A stretch of DNA of 5,822 nt from Actinomycetota bacterium (GCA_005777515.1 SXMA01000095.1:1-5822); one strand, 5' to 3'; shown: positions 1-5,669, counted from the first letter of the stretch. The notes: generated by a model from the letters alone, not told the origin. A program made the numbers and translations.

Positions 1-2003
1 GCTAGAACTGGATCTTTCTCATCCCAGGCGTAAAGAGTCACTGTTCCGTCATATGCATCAACTGTTGCTTTAACAGAGTTTCGAATGTAGTTAATGGTTG
101 AGTTAGGAATTGCGGTGAGCGGATTATTATTGATATTTAGCGCATCCGTTGTAGCACCTGAAACATCAACTGTTCTCGAGTATGGATATCCGGAGCTAGT
201 GGTATATCCATCGATAATCCATTGAATTTTATTATCAACAATTGCTGGATATGGATCGCCATCAAGCTTTAGCCACGGAGCAACTTTGGCCACTCTCTGA
301 CGTGGTTCTCGGTCAAAGATAATCTTGGTATCAGCATTTATCAGATTTGAAAGCAGGATTCTCTGCTCTTGATACTTAATGGCAAAGAGCAACCTTGAAA
401 AAATAGAGCCCATTGGCACTCCACCTTTTCCGGTGTAGGTGTAATTCTTCTGACCATTAGCTGAGGCATCATCTGGATAATCAAATTCCACTGCCTCACC
501 ATCTGTTGTACCACCAATAATTGAGTACGCCGGATTGTTTTCACCAAAATAAATTCTTGGCTGGAAATCTCCTAGGATCCCCTTTGGCGGAATATCTCCC
601 ACTGAAAATACTGGTTTGCCATCGATATCTTGGGTATTGCCAAATGAACCGACAAAGCCAAAACCATGGGTATAAACCAGATGATCATTAATCCAGTTTC
701 GATTAGGATTTCCATCAATATTTATTTCGCGAACTGCAACGACCATATCTCGGGTAAGTCCATCGATGGTGTAGCGATCAATATCAAGTGATTCATTAAA
801 GGTGTAATAAGGCTTTATTTGTTGAAGTTGGCGGAAAGTTGCTGACAAAACATTTGGATCCATAAGACGAATATTTGAAATTGTCGCAGCATCATCTGCC
901 AATTGCCCAGCTGATGTATCAACAATTGCCGAGTAATCCTTAACTTCAACCTTATCTAGGCCATATGCGGCGCGAGTTCCTTCAATATTTCTCTGGATAT
1001 ATGGAGCCTCTCTTGATGACTCACTTGGCTTTACTTGAAACTGTTGGATTAAACCCGGATAAACCCCTGCAATTAAAAATGAGGAGATTCCAAGAAGTGC
1101 AACTCCGGCTGCTGGAAGAACCCAGGAGCGGCGAATAATGTTGGCAAAAAATAGCAGCGAACATAGAGCTGCAATTCCGGTAAGGATTGATTTCGCTGGA
1201 AGAAGGGCATTTACATCGGTATAGGTAAGGCCAGTGATAATTCCTTCATCAGAGGTAGCAAGGGCAAAGCGATCTAGATAGTAGGCCACAGCCTTAATTG
1301 CCACGATAAATCCAAGTAGGACTGAGAGCTGAACTCTGGCAGCAACTGTGGTGCGATCTTGTCTGACCTGAGGGCGAATACCGCCATAAACATAGTGAAC
1401 GGCAAGGGATGCGATGGTTGCCAAGATAAGAGTTGAGATGGCCCAACCAACTATTGATTGATAGAAGGGAAGTTCAAATGCGAAAAATGAAACATCTCTT
1501 CCAAATTGTGGATCGGTCACTCCAAATACTGTGGAATTTCTAAAAAGTAGCCAGCTCTCCCAGAGCCTAGTTCCTGCCATCCCCGCAAAATAAAAAAGCG
1601 CAACTGCAACACCGATCAGACCAACTCTTCGTAACGGCTCGAGCTGGGCGCGATATCTCTCAAGGTTATCTGCCTCAACTGTTACTGGCACATAGATTGG
1701 GCGTCGCTTATAGGCAATATAGATATTGGCAGTAATAATTAATGAGGTTAGTAATCCAAAGACAAAAAATAAGGTGATTCGCGTTGTAAGTAAGGTGGTC
1801 CAAACCTGGCTGTAATCAACTGATCTAAACCAGAGAAAGTCTGCATAAAAACCACTTAACGAAACTAGAATCACGGCAAGTACGGTCAAGACAATTACCG
1901 TTAGCGGCAGAGCTCCAATTTTTGGCCTCTGGCCACCGTTTAAGTTTCTCGAAGGAAAGCGGAAGTTGCGGAAGGGATTATCTGGGTTATCTCCAAAGGT
2001 CAT
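1..2003 (-). CDS. UPF0182 family membrane protein, partial (C-terminus beyond window)
   Basis: An uninterrupted frame of 667 codons plus 2 nt runs from ATG (2003-2001) off the left edge. The UPF0182 family (PF03699) usually has about 900-1000 residues, so roughly a third is missing. Hydrophobic segments lie near residues 31-52, 75-97, 127-143, 183-205, 226-242, 272-290 and 296-314, giving about seven N-terminal membrane spans. A large soluble part follows, expected outside the membrane. Family hallmarks visible there are NRNWINDHLVYTHGFG (about 435-450), PRIYFGE (482-488), GKGGVPMGS (525-533), DGYTTSSGYPYS (598-609) and NYIRNSVKATVDAYDGT (638-654). The biochemical function of the family is unknown. 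The gene starts 28 nt after the PDZ-Lon stop, so it is probably co-transcribed, but it has no Shine-Dalgarno; TAATCT exactly 6 nt before ATG may give a second, leaderless start. No frameshift was seen. Confidence 0.95.
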   Translation of the reverse strand, partial: MTFGDNPDNPFRNFRFPSRNLNGGQRPKIGALPLTVIVLTVLAVILVSLSGFYADFLWFRSVDYSQVWTTLLTTRITLFFVFGLLTSLIITANIYIAYKRRPIYVPVTVEADNLERYRAQLEPLRRVGLIGVAVALFYFAGMAGTRLWESWLLFRNSTVFGVTDPQFGRDVSFFAFELPFYQSIVGWAISTLILATIASLAVHYVYGGIRPQVRQDRTTVAARVQLSVLLGFIVAIKAVAYYLDRFALATSDEGIITGLTYTDVNALLPAKSILTGIAALCSLLFFANIIRRSWVLPAAGVALLGISSFLIAGVYPGLIQQFQVKPSESSREAPYIQRNIEGTRAAYGLDKVEVKDYSAIVDTSAGQLADDAATISNIRLMDPNVLSATFRQLQQIKPYYTFNESLDIDRYTIDGLTRDMVVAVREINIDGNPNRNWINDHLVYTHGFGFVGSFGNTQDIDGKPVFSVGDIPPKGILGDFQPRIYFGENNPAYSIIGGTTDGEAVEFDYPDDASANGQKNYTYTGKGGVPMGSIFSRLLFAIKYQEQRILLSNLINADTKIIFDREPRQRVAKVAPWLKLDGDPYPAIVDNKIQWIIDGYTTSSGYPYSRTVDVSGATTDALNINNNPLTAIPNSTINYIRNSVKATVDAYDGTVTLYAWDEKDPVL

Positions 2004-2009
2004 GGGTGC

Positions 2010-2015
2010 AGATTA
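2010..2015 (-). promoter_or_regulatory. Candidate -10 hexamer for a leaderless UPF0182 transcript
   Basis: On the minus strand TAATCT (TANNNT pattern) is followed by exactly six bases and then the UPF0182 ATG, so transcription would begin at or next to the A of ATG. No purine-rich Shine-Dalgarno exists in the 28-nt gap. No convincing -35 is visible. A 6+1+6 inverted repeat (AGTTAA-C-TTAACT, 2025-2037) lies just upstream and overlaps the stop codon of the preceding gene. Inference only. Confidence 0.35.
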
Positions 2016-2031
2016 GCCAAAAAGAGTTAAC

Positions 2032-3099
2032 TTAACTATTCGGGCAGGAGCGAGGTTTAAAGCTATCCGGAGCGCGAAGAGCGGCGATTGCCTCAGCTAA
2101 TGTTGAAACCGGAATAACTTTTAGGCCTGCTGGGATATTTTTAATATCTGGGCAGTTCTCTCTAGGTGCAATAAAGACAGTCGCCCCAATTCGAGAAGCC
2201 CCAATCATCTTCTCCTCTATGCCGCCAATTGCTCCAACTTGGCCTGACGGGGTAATAGTTCCAGTGCCAGCAACCTTTCGCCCTCTTAGGAGATCTTCAT
2301 CGGTGAGTTTCTCGATAATTCCAACCGCAAAAATCAATCCGGCACTTGGCCCACCAACTCCTCGAATATTGAAGTCAATATCAATGGGAAAGCGTGCGGT
2401 GGTGCCAACCAGTATTCCAATAGCAGGACGCTTGGAGCCATCTTCATTAACTACCTCTTGGTTTTCAACCAGAATAATCTCATCGGTGATTCGCTCAAGC
2501 TCGCCTTTTGCATTCTCTCGATCCACCGCAATTAGCAGCGGGTCTCCAATATCTTTTTCGGCATAAGAGGAGCGAATCTCCTCTAGTTCCCCTATAACTT
2601 TGCCATCAATTTCCTTGATGAAATCCCCAACCTTAAACTTCTCTTTGGCATTGGAGTAATCTCGAATATCACTAATAAAGTAAAGCTCAACAAAGTCATA
2701 GCCTAAATAGCGAAGCGCAGCAGCAGTTGCTGTGATCTTCGATGATTCCATCTCGCTTCTACTGTCTCGCTGAATAACTTGTGCTGGCTTTACAGGTGGA
2801 TAGACCGCATCTCTTGGCAGAACCACATTGGCACCGATCGCCCAGTTAACAATGGTCTCTGCGCCAAAGACTGGAGAGTCTGGATTAGTAACCAAAATCG
2901 AGGTGATATATAACTCACCATTTACCGGATAAGTTTTAAAATCATTTACCTGAATTAGTTTTCCAGTTACTTTATCTGGTACCCCAGGTTTAAAGAATAT
3001 GAAAGGGATTGGCGCAAGTAGAGTTGCAATGGTTAATAGATAGAAAAAGAATTTAACCGGAAAAGACCAGCGATATCTAAGTGGGGAGATATTTCGCAT
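2032..3099 (-). CDS. YlbL-type membrane-anchored PDZ-Lon serine protease
   Basis: This 355-residue protein has the full architecture of the actinobacterial and Bacillus YlbL family. A short positive N-terminus and one membrane span (about 14-36) act as anchor. A degenerate PDZ domain lies at about 120-200, with FKVGDFIKEIDGK around 155-167 as its typical strand-turn. A C-terminal Lon proteolytic domain spans about 225-345. The Ser-Lys dyad is visible: Ser252 in GVGGPSAGL and Lys297 in GGIEEKMIGA, 45 residues apart as in YlbL proteins. The topology predicts an extracytoplasmic protease domain. In Bacillus subtilis, YlbL helps degrade the membrane-bound cell-division inhibitor YneA; the substrate here is unknown. 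The start is ATG, 5 nt after the stop of the 74-residue gene, with a weak Shine-Dalgarno AAAGAG (3113-3108) 8 nt upstream, so translation is likely coupled. Length is normal and the catalytic residues are intact. Confidence 0.93.
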   Translation of the reverse strand: MRNISPLRYRWSFPVKFFFYLLTIATLLAPIPFIFFKPGVPDKVTGKLIQVNDFKTYPVNGELYITSILVTNPDSPVFGAETIVNWAIGANVVLPRDAVYPPVKPAQVIQRDSRSEMESSKITATAAALRYLGYDFVELYFISDIRDYSNAKEKFKVGDFIKEIDGKVIGELEEIRSSYAEKDIGDPLLIAVDRENAKGELERITDEIILVENQEVVNEDGSKRPAIGILVGTTARFPIDIDFNIRGVGGPSAGLIFAVGIIEKLTDEDLLRGRKVAGTGTITPSGQVGAIGGIEEKMIGASRIGATVFIAPRENCPDIKNIPAGLKVIPVSTLAEAIAALRAPDSFKPRSCPNS

Positions 3100-3104
3100 T
3101 CGAG

Positions 3105-3329
3105 CTACTCTTTATCACTTTCACTTGATTTGAAAGAGTTTTGAAAACTCTGAAATCTTCCAACCGATCTCTCAGTTTTATTCTCGTACTTCTTCTGAAA
3201 CTTTGTCACCCAGATGACATAGCCGGCAGCTCCAACGGCAGCGGTAAGCGGAATAAGCCACCAGATAAGAGCAGGTAGCGGAGCAGAGGCAGATTCAGCA
3301 GCCCACTTGATCGCCATCACTTCGCTCAT
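3105..3329 (-). CDS. Small single-pass membrane protein of unknown function
   Basis: This 74-residue frame sits 5 nt upstream of the PDZ-Lon protease, which supports it as a real gene. I do not recognise a named family. A small Ala/Ser/Pro-rich N-terminus precedes one hydrophobic span (about 20-41, containing IWWLIPLTAAVGAAG). A basic stretch (TKFQKKYENKTERS, 42-55) and a polar tail (VGRFQSFQNSFKSSESDKE) follow. The positive-inside rule places the C-terminus in the cytoplasm and the N-terminus outside. The first ATG (3329) has no Shine-Dalgarno but has TAGGCT exactly 6 nt upstream, suggesting a leaderless start; ATG codon 5 (3317) is an alternative and would leave the span intact. A small accessory subunit or anchor for the neighbouring protease is possible but inferred from position alone. 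Confidence 0.75.
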   Translation of the reverse strand: MSEVMAIKWAAESASAPLPALIWWLIPLTAAVGAAGYVIWVTKFQKKYENKTERSVGRFQSFQNSFKSSESDKE

Positions 3330-3335
3330 GGCTAA

Positions 3336-3341
3336 AGCCTA
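3336..3341 (-). promoter_or_regulatory. Candidate -10 hexamer for leaderless start of the minus-strand cluster
   Basis: On the minus strand TAGGCT is followed by TTAGCC and then the ATG at 3329, a 6-nt gap that would place the transcription start on the A of ATG. TTACTA 17 nt upstream is only a weak -35 match. The hexamer lies inside a 10-bp perfect palindrome (3336-3345), so a bound regulator would block it. Inference from spacing and the TANNNT pattern. Confidence 0.4.
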
Positions 3342-3356
3342 GGCTAGGTGAGGCTA
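3336..3356. repeat. Palindrome plus 10-bp-spaced AGGCTA direct repeat, possible operator
   Basis: AGCCTAGGCT (3336-3345) is a perfect 10-bp palindrome. Its right half continues into AGGCTA (3341-3346), which is repeated at 3351-3356, exactly one helical turn away. The cluster lies between the divergent genes and overlaps the candidate -10 of the minus-strand operon. It could be a repressor site, but short palindromes also arise by chance. Confidence 0.25.
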
Positions 3357-3383
3357 ATTAGTAATTTGAAGCATCTTCTCCCC

Positions 3384-3412
3384 CTGCCTTGGGAATAAAG
3401 CTCGGCTAGATT
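3384..3412 (+). promoter_or_regulatory. Candidate promoter for the DUF2342 gene
   Basis: TAGATT (3407-3412) fits the actinobacterial TANNNT -10 pattern. A weak -35-like CTGCCT (3384-3389) lies 17 nt upstream. It would give a leader of about 80 nt ending in a strong Shine-Dalgarno. An alternative is TAGACA (3448-3453) with TACTTA (3472-3477), 18 nt apart, but that start would fall within the Shine-Dalgarno and leave almost no leader. Confidence 0.3.
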
Positions 3413-3480
3413 TGTTCTCCTAACCAAGAGATCAGGTTTACTGGCCTTAGACAGTACGCAGTAACACTCAATACTTATGT

Positions 3481-3488
3481 AGAAGGAG
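3481..3488 (+). promoter_or_regulatory. Strong Shine-Dalgarno of the DUF2342 gene
   Basis: AGAAGGAG ends 9 nt before the ATG at 3498 and fixes the start codon. It contrasts with the two minus-strand genes nearby that have no such site. Confidence 0.85.
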
Positions 3489-3497
3489 TTTTTTAAG

Positions 3498-4823
3498 ATG
3501 CCAGGTTTTGGCTTTACGCCAGATAACGGTGATGAGGATGAGTCAAAAGGTAATAATCCCTTTGGCTTTGAAAACTTCGGAGAAATCTTTAAGCAATTCT
3601 CCGGAATGGGTTTGAATCTTCCAGCTCTTATGGCATCTCTTTCTGGTCAAGCATCTCCTGCCTCGCTATCAAAGGAGATGATCCGCGATATCTCAAGGAA
3701 GTATTTAAGCGCCCATGGCGAAGTTCCAGTAACTGTCGAAGATCTAGCCCAGATTCAAGAGGCTATCAATATTGCAGATCTCTGGATTAATGAGGCCACA
3801 ACCTTTCCAGCCCTGCCGCTAACAGACTCGATTGCGCTATCAAGAAGAGATTGGATTGATAGCACTTTAATTGGCTGGCAAGAGCTCACTAAGCCATTAG
3901 TTGATTCGATGTCAGCCGCTCTCTCATCAATGCTTGACCAAGGGCTAGATGGACAGGGCGAAGATAATGGAATTTCAATCCCTGGCTTTGGTCCGATGTC
4001 CATCTCCAAATCAAGTATCAACGCCATCATGGCAACCTTTATGAGCTCACTAATTAGCACGCAATTGGGCCAGAGCATTGGCGCGCTTTCAACCACAGTT
4101 ACTGGCGCAAATGATGTTGCTCTTCCTTTAAGTAGAGATGTAAAGGTTCAATTGCTTCCGCAAAATGTTAGGGCTTGGGGCTCAGGTCTTGAAATCCAAG
4201 AAGCTGAGATAAGAATTTATCTCGCCTTAAGAGAGATTGCTGCTGCCCGCCTCTTCAAACAGAGCCCCTGGCTTAGCGGATATATCGGTGAAGTAATTTC
4301 GGCATATGGCAGTGGAATTCGTATTGATATAAGCGCCATTACCCAAAGCGCTCAAGATGCGATGGACTCTGGCGCAATTGATCCAAGTAATCCAGAGTCA
4401 ATGGCCTCTGCTCTCTCAGGCGGTCTCTTTACTCCAGAGACATCTCCAGCTCAGAGCGCTGCTCTAGAAAAGTTAGAGACGCTTCTTGCACTCATTGAAG
4501 GATGGATTGATGCAGTCGTTGTAAAGGCGGCAACAGATCGTCTTCCATCGCTAATTAAATTAAGAGAATCACAGGCAAGAAGGCGCGCTACCAATTCTCC
4601 AACTCAACAATTATTTGCAACTCTTCTCGGCCTTGAAGTTTCACCAAGATTAACTAGAGAAGCTATCTCATTCTGGGAAAAACTTGAGAAAATCGATTCA
4701 ATCTCAGCAAGAGATAAAATCTGGGAAGAGGCATTCCTACTTCCCACCTCATCTCAGTTATTAGATCCCGAAGGCTTTTCTAAGAGTAGAAAAATCCCCG
4801 ATGATCTCTCAGGTTTAATTTAG
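3498..4823 (+). CDS. DUF2342/zincin-like family protein, HExxH motif degenerate
   Basis: The 441-residue product matches the actinobacterial DUF2342 family (often named zinc-dependent metalloprotease or F420 biosynthesis-associated protein; Rv3195 type). A Gly/Asp-rich N-terminus (1-40) with PFGFENFGEIFKQFSGMG precedes the family core. Hallmarks are STQLGQSIGALSTTVTGANDVALPL (186-210, spanning the segment before the motif), the helix YLALREIAAARLFKQSPWL (241-259), SGIRID (272-277), IDPSNPES (294-301), GGLFTPETSP (308-317), LETLLALIEGWIDAVV (326-341) and ESQARRRAT (357-365). In family members with a true zincin site the helix reads HExxH. Here it reads R245-E246-I-A-A249, so both zinc-binding histidines are absent and hydrolysis looks unlikely. 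No signal peptide is seen, so it is probably cytoplasmic. It is transcribed divergently from the membrane-protease cluster, an order also found in mycobacteria. The start is fixed by AGAAGGAG. Confidence 0.9.
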   Translation: MPGFGFTPDNGDEDESKGNNPFGFENFGEIFKQFSGMGLNLPALMASLSGQASPASLSKEMIRDISRKYLSAHGEVPVTVEDLAQIQEAINIADLWINEATTFPALPLTDSIALSRRDWIDSTLIGWQELTKPLVDSMSAALSSMLDQGLDGQGEDNGISIPGFGPMSISKSSINAIMATFMSSLISTQLGQSIGALSTTVTGANDVALPLSRDVKVQLLPQNVRAWGSGLEIQEAEIRIYLALREIAAARLFKQSPWLSGYIGEVISAYGSGIRIDISAITQSAQDAMDSGAIDPSNPESMASALSGGLFTPETSPAQSAALEKLETLLALIEGWIDAVVVKAATDRLPSLIKLRESQARRRATNSPTQQLFATLLGLEVSPRLTREAISFWEKLEKIDSISARDKIWEEAFLLPTSSQLLDPEGFSKSRKIPDDLSGLI

Positions 4824-4824
4824 G

Positions 4825-4844
4825 AAAAAAAGCGAAGACCCCGG
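4825..4844 (-). terminator. Intrinsic terminator tail of the candidate small RNA
   Basis: On the minus strand the 3' arm of the closing stem (ending GGTCTTCG) is followed by C and then seven T. The same hairpin could also stop plus-strand transcription leaving DUF2342, but no T-run follows it in that direction (GTAGGCGC). Confidence 0.6.
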
Positions 4845-4904
4845 TCGCACATTTCTTATCTGCCTTCCCCTTGCAGATATGAAAGAGTTTTCCGAGGTCT
4901 TCGT
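4825..4904 (-). ncRNA. Candidate ~80-nt hairpin small RNA, family not recognised
   Basis: The minus strand folds into one long imperfect hairpin. A 12-bp closing stem (4892-4903 with 4833-4844) has a single G-U wobble. A purine-rich symmetric internal loop follows, then 4 bp (4881-4884 with 4852-4855), an A-A mismatch, 7 bp (4873-4879 with 4857-4863) and a 9-nt loop AAGGGGAAG. U7 (4831-4825) follows the closing stem after one unpaired base pair position, as in an intrinsic terminator. Strand is indicated by two facts: the U-tract exists only on the minus strand, and pair 4841/4895 is G-U on the minus strand but a C-A mismatch on the plus strand. A promoter-like TTGATT-N18-TACTTT predicts a start at about 4904, which is where the stem begins. 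The 3' end touches the stop codon of the convergent DUF2342 gene. It does not match 6C, SRP or 6S RNA as I know them. A simple terminator is the main alternative. Confidence 0.55.
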
Positions 4905-4910
4905 AGGCGC

Positions 4911-4940
4911 AAAGTACGACAGATAGATGTAAATAATCAA
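4911..4940 (-). promoter_or_regulatory. Candidate promoter of the small RNA
   Basis: On the minus strand -35 TTGATT (4940-4935) and -10 TACTTT (4916-4911) are 18 nt apart. A start 7 nt after the -10 falls at 4904, an A, one base before the closing stem of the hairpin. Agreement between independently read promoter and structure raises confidence. The -35 overlaps one copy of the CAACTTCATC repeat. Confidence 0.5.
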
Positions 4941-4951
4941 CTTCATCTAGC

Positions 4952-4964
4952 GGGTTTTAAACCC
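4952..4964. repeat. 13-bp palindrome, possible operator
   Basis: GGGTTT-T-AAACCC is a perfect 6+1+6 inverted repeat midway between the minus-strand small RNA promoter and the plus-strand peptidase start. It could serve a regulator of either. Nearby are another inverted repeat, TAGATG/CATCTA (4924-4929 and 4944-4949), and a second TCATCTA (4972-4978). Confidence 0.35.
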
Positions 4965-4996
4965 TAAAGACTCATCTACTCCTATAGAGTTTGTAC

Positions 4997-5005
4997 TGGT
5001 AATAC
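4997..5005 (+). promoter_or_regulatory. Candidate extended -10 for the metallopeptidase gene
   Basis: TGGTAATAC resembles an extended -10 (TGnTANNNT-like). It would start transcription around 5012, leaving a short leader that contains the AGAAAGG Shine-Dalgarno and ends at GTG 5027. No clear -35 is seen. Confidence 0.3.
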
Positions 5006-5012
5006 CTCTTGC

Positions 5013-5019
5013 AGAAAGG
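5013..5019 (+). promoter_or_regulatory. Shine-Dalgarno that selects GTG 5027
   Basis: AGAAAGG ends 7 nt before GTG 5027. It lies downstream of the alternative TTG at 5009 and so argues against that start. Confidence 0.6.
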
Positions 5020-5025
5020 TTTCGT

Positions 5026-5034
5026 TGTGGACAA
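5026..5034 (-). promoter_or_regulatory. Perfect actinobacterial-type DnaA box over a start codon
   Basis: The minus strand reads TTGTCCACA, the DnaA-box consensus known from Streptomyces and close to the general TTATCCACA. It covers the GTG start codon of the metallopeptidase gene. A single 9-mer of this kind has a few percent chance of occurring in a window this size, so function is uncertain. Confidence 0.3.
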
Positions 5035-5638
5035 CTTCATCCAAGATGAAATCTTCAACGCTAACCTGCCCCAGATGCGAGATGACGGCCAGAGGGCAGC
5101 TTCAGTAATCAAAATTCCACCAACTCCAAGCTCTAATGGAGCCGAGGTGAAGGTAATTAGAAGTACGCGGCGGAAGAAATCAATTAGCGCCTACCGGCAA
5201 GCAGGAGCAATCGTTATCTCAGTGCCAGCACGCTTATCTAAGAGCGAGGTTCGCCAAGTAATTCCTGAGATGGTGAGCAAAGTACTCTCACTTGAGGCTA
5301 GAGAGAAGATAGGTGAAGAAGATCTATACAAGCGCTCACTAGAACTTCTCGCTAAATATCTTCCAGAGTGCCCAGTTAGGCCAGTCTCTGTTACCTGGCG
5401 CTCCATGAGCGAGCGTTGGGGCTCCTGCACCACAGTTGAGCGGAGCATCCGTATCTCAGACCGCCTCAATGGCGCTCCTGGCTATGTTCTTGACTACCTA
5501 CTCGTCCATGAACTCATTCACTTGATGATTGCCGATCATGGCCCAGATTTTGAGGCCCTTCTAGCCAGGTTTGAGCTTGGAAAAGAGGCTAGTGCCTACC
5601 TTGAGGGCTATGAGGCTGGGGTTCGAGCGGGTAATTGA
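5027..5638 (+). CDS. YgjP/SprT-like zinc metallopeptidase (DUF45, M48-like annotation)
   Basis: From GTG 5027 the product has 203 residues. It carries an intact zincin site HELIH (His161, Glu162, His165) in YVLDYLLVHELIHLM and a likely third ligand, His171, in HGPDF. The family signature WGSC (131-134, in ERWGSC) lies upstream, as expected for YgjP/DUF45 (PF01863) proteins. The N-terminal ~35 residues look disordered. The basic strand RSTRRKKSISAYRQAGAIVIS (about 45-65) and PARLSKSEV follow, as in actinobacterial homologues annotated M48 family. No signal peptide or membrane span is visible, so it is probably cytoplasmic; substrates are unknown. SprT/Wss1-like relatives act on DNA-protein crosslinks, but that role cannot be assigned here. 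An upstream TTG (5009) would add six residues; it is disfavoured because AGAAAGG lies inside that extension. ATG 5075 has no Shine-Dalgarno. The gene lies upstream of DUF5679 on the same strand with a 111-bp gap. Confidence 0.88.
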   Translation: MDNFIQDEIFNANLPQMRDDGQRAASVIKIPPTPSSNGAEVKVIRSTRRKKSISAYRQAGAIVISVPARLSKSEVRQVIPEMVSKVLSLEAREKIGEEDLYKRSLELLAKYLPECPVRPVSVTWRSMSERWGSCTTVERSIRISDRLNGAPGYVLDYLLVHELIHLMIADHGPDFEALLARFELGKEASAYLEGYEAGVRAGN

Positions 5639-5642
5639 GAAG

Positions 5643-5669
5643 AAAAAATATCCCCATTGAGCGTGGGGA
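5643..5669 (-). terminator. Intrinsic terminator-like hairpin facing the minus strand
   Basis: TCCCCA (5651-5656) and TGGGGA (5664-5669) form a 6-bp stem with a 7-nt loop. On the minus strand the stem is followed by TATTTTTTCT; on the plus strand no T-run follows. It may serve as a weak two-way stop between the peptidase gene and whatever is read leftward, but the tail indicates minus-strand use. Confidence 0.45.

Noticed and set aside
341..547. Short minus-strand frame inside the UPF0182 region
   Set aside because: Different frame from the continuous UPF0182 reading; composition not protein-like.
1..2003. Possible frameshift or pseudogene in UPF0182
   Set aside because: Translation of the whole stretch stays open and keeps family motifs in order; it is simply cut by the window edge.
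2219..2566. Open frame of 115 codons on the plus strand inside the PDZ-Lon gene
   Set aside because: Shadow of the Lon domain, which is clearly coded on the minus strand.
3755..4096. Open frame of 113 codons on the minus strand inside the DUF2342 gene
   Set aside because: Shadow of a well-supported gene; no Shine-Dalgarno or recognisable domain.
4825..4904. 6C RNA, SRP RNA or 6S RNA identity for the hairpin
   Set aside because: No pair of C6 loops, no SRP GGAA tetraloop core with its symmetric loop, and far too short for 6S.
5009..5026. TTG 5009 as start of the metallopeptidase
   Set aside because: The only good Shine-Dalgarno (AGAAAGG) lies after it and is spaced 7 nt from GTG 5027.
5026..5034. 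Replication origin
   Set aside because: Only one perfect DnaA box, no cluster, no AT-rich unwinding region and no dnaA/dnaN nearby.
5191..5469. Open frame of 92 codons on the minus strand inside the metallopeptidase gene
   Set aside because: Antisense shadow over the conserved WGSC region; Ser/Arg-rich composition typical of reverse reading.
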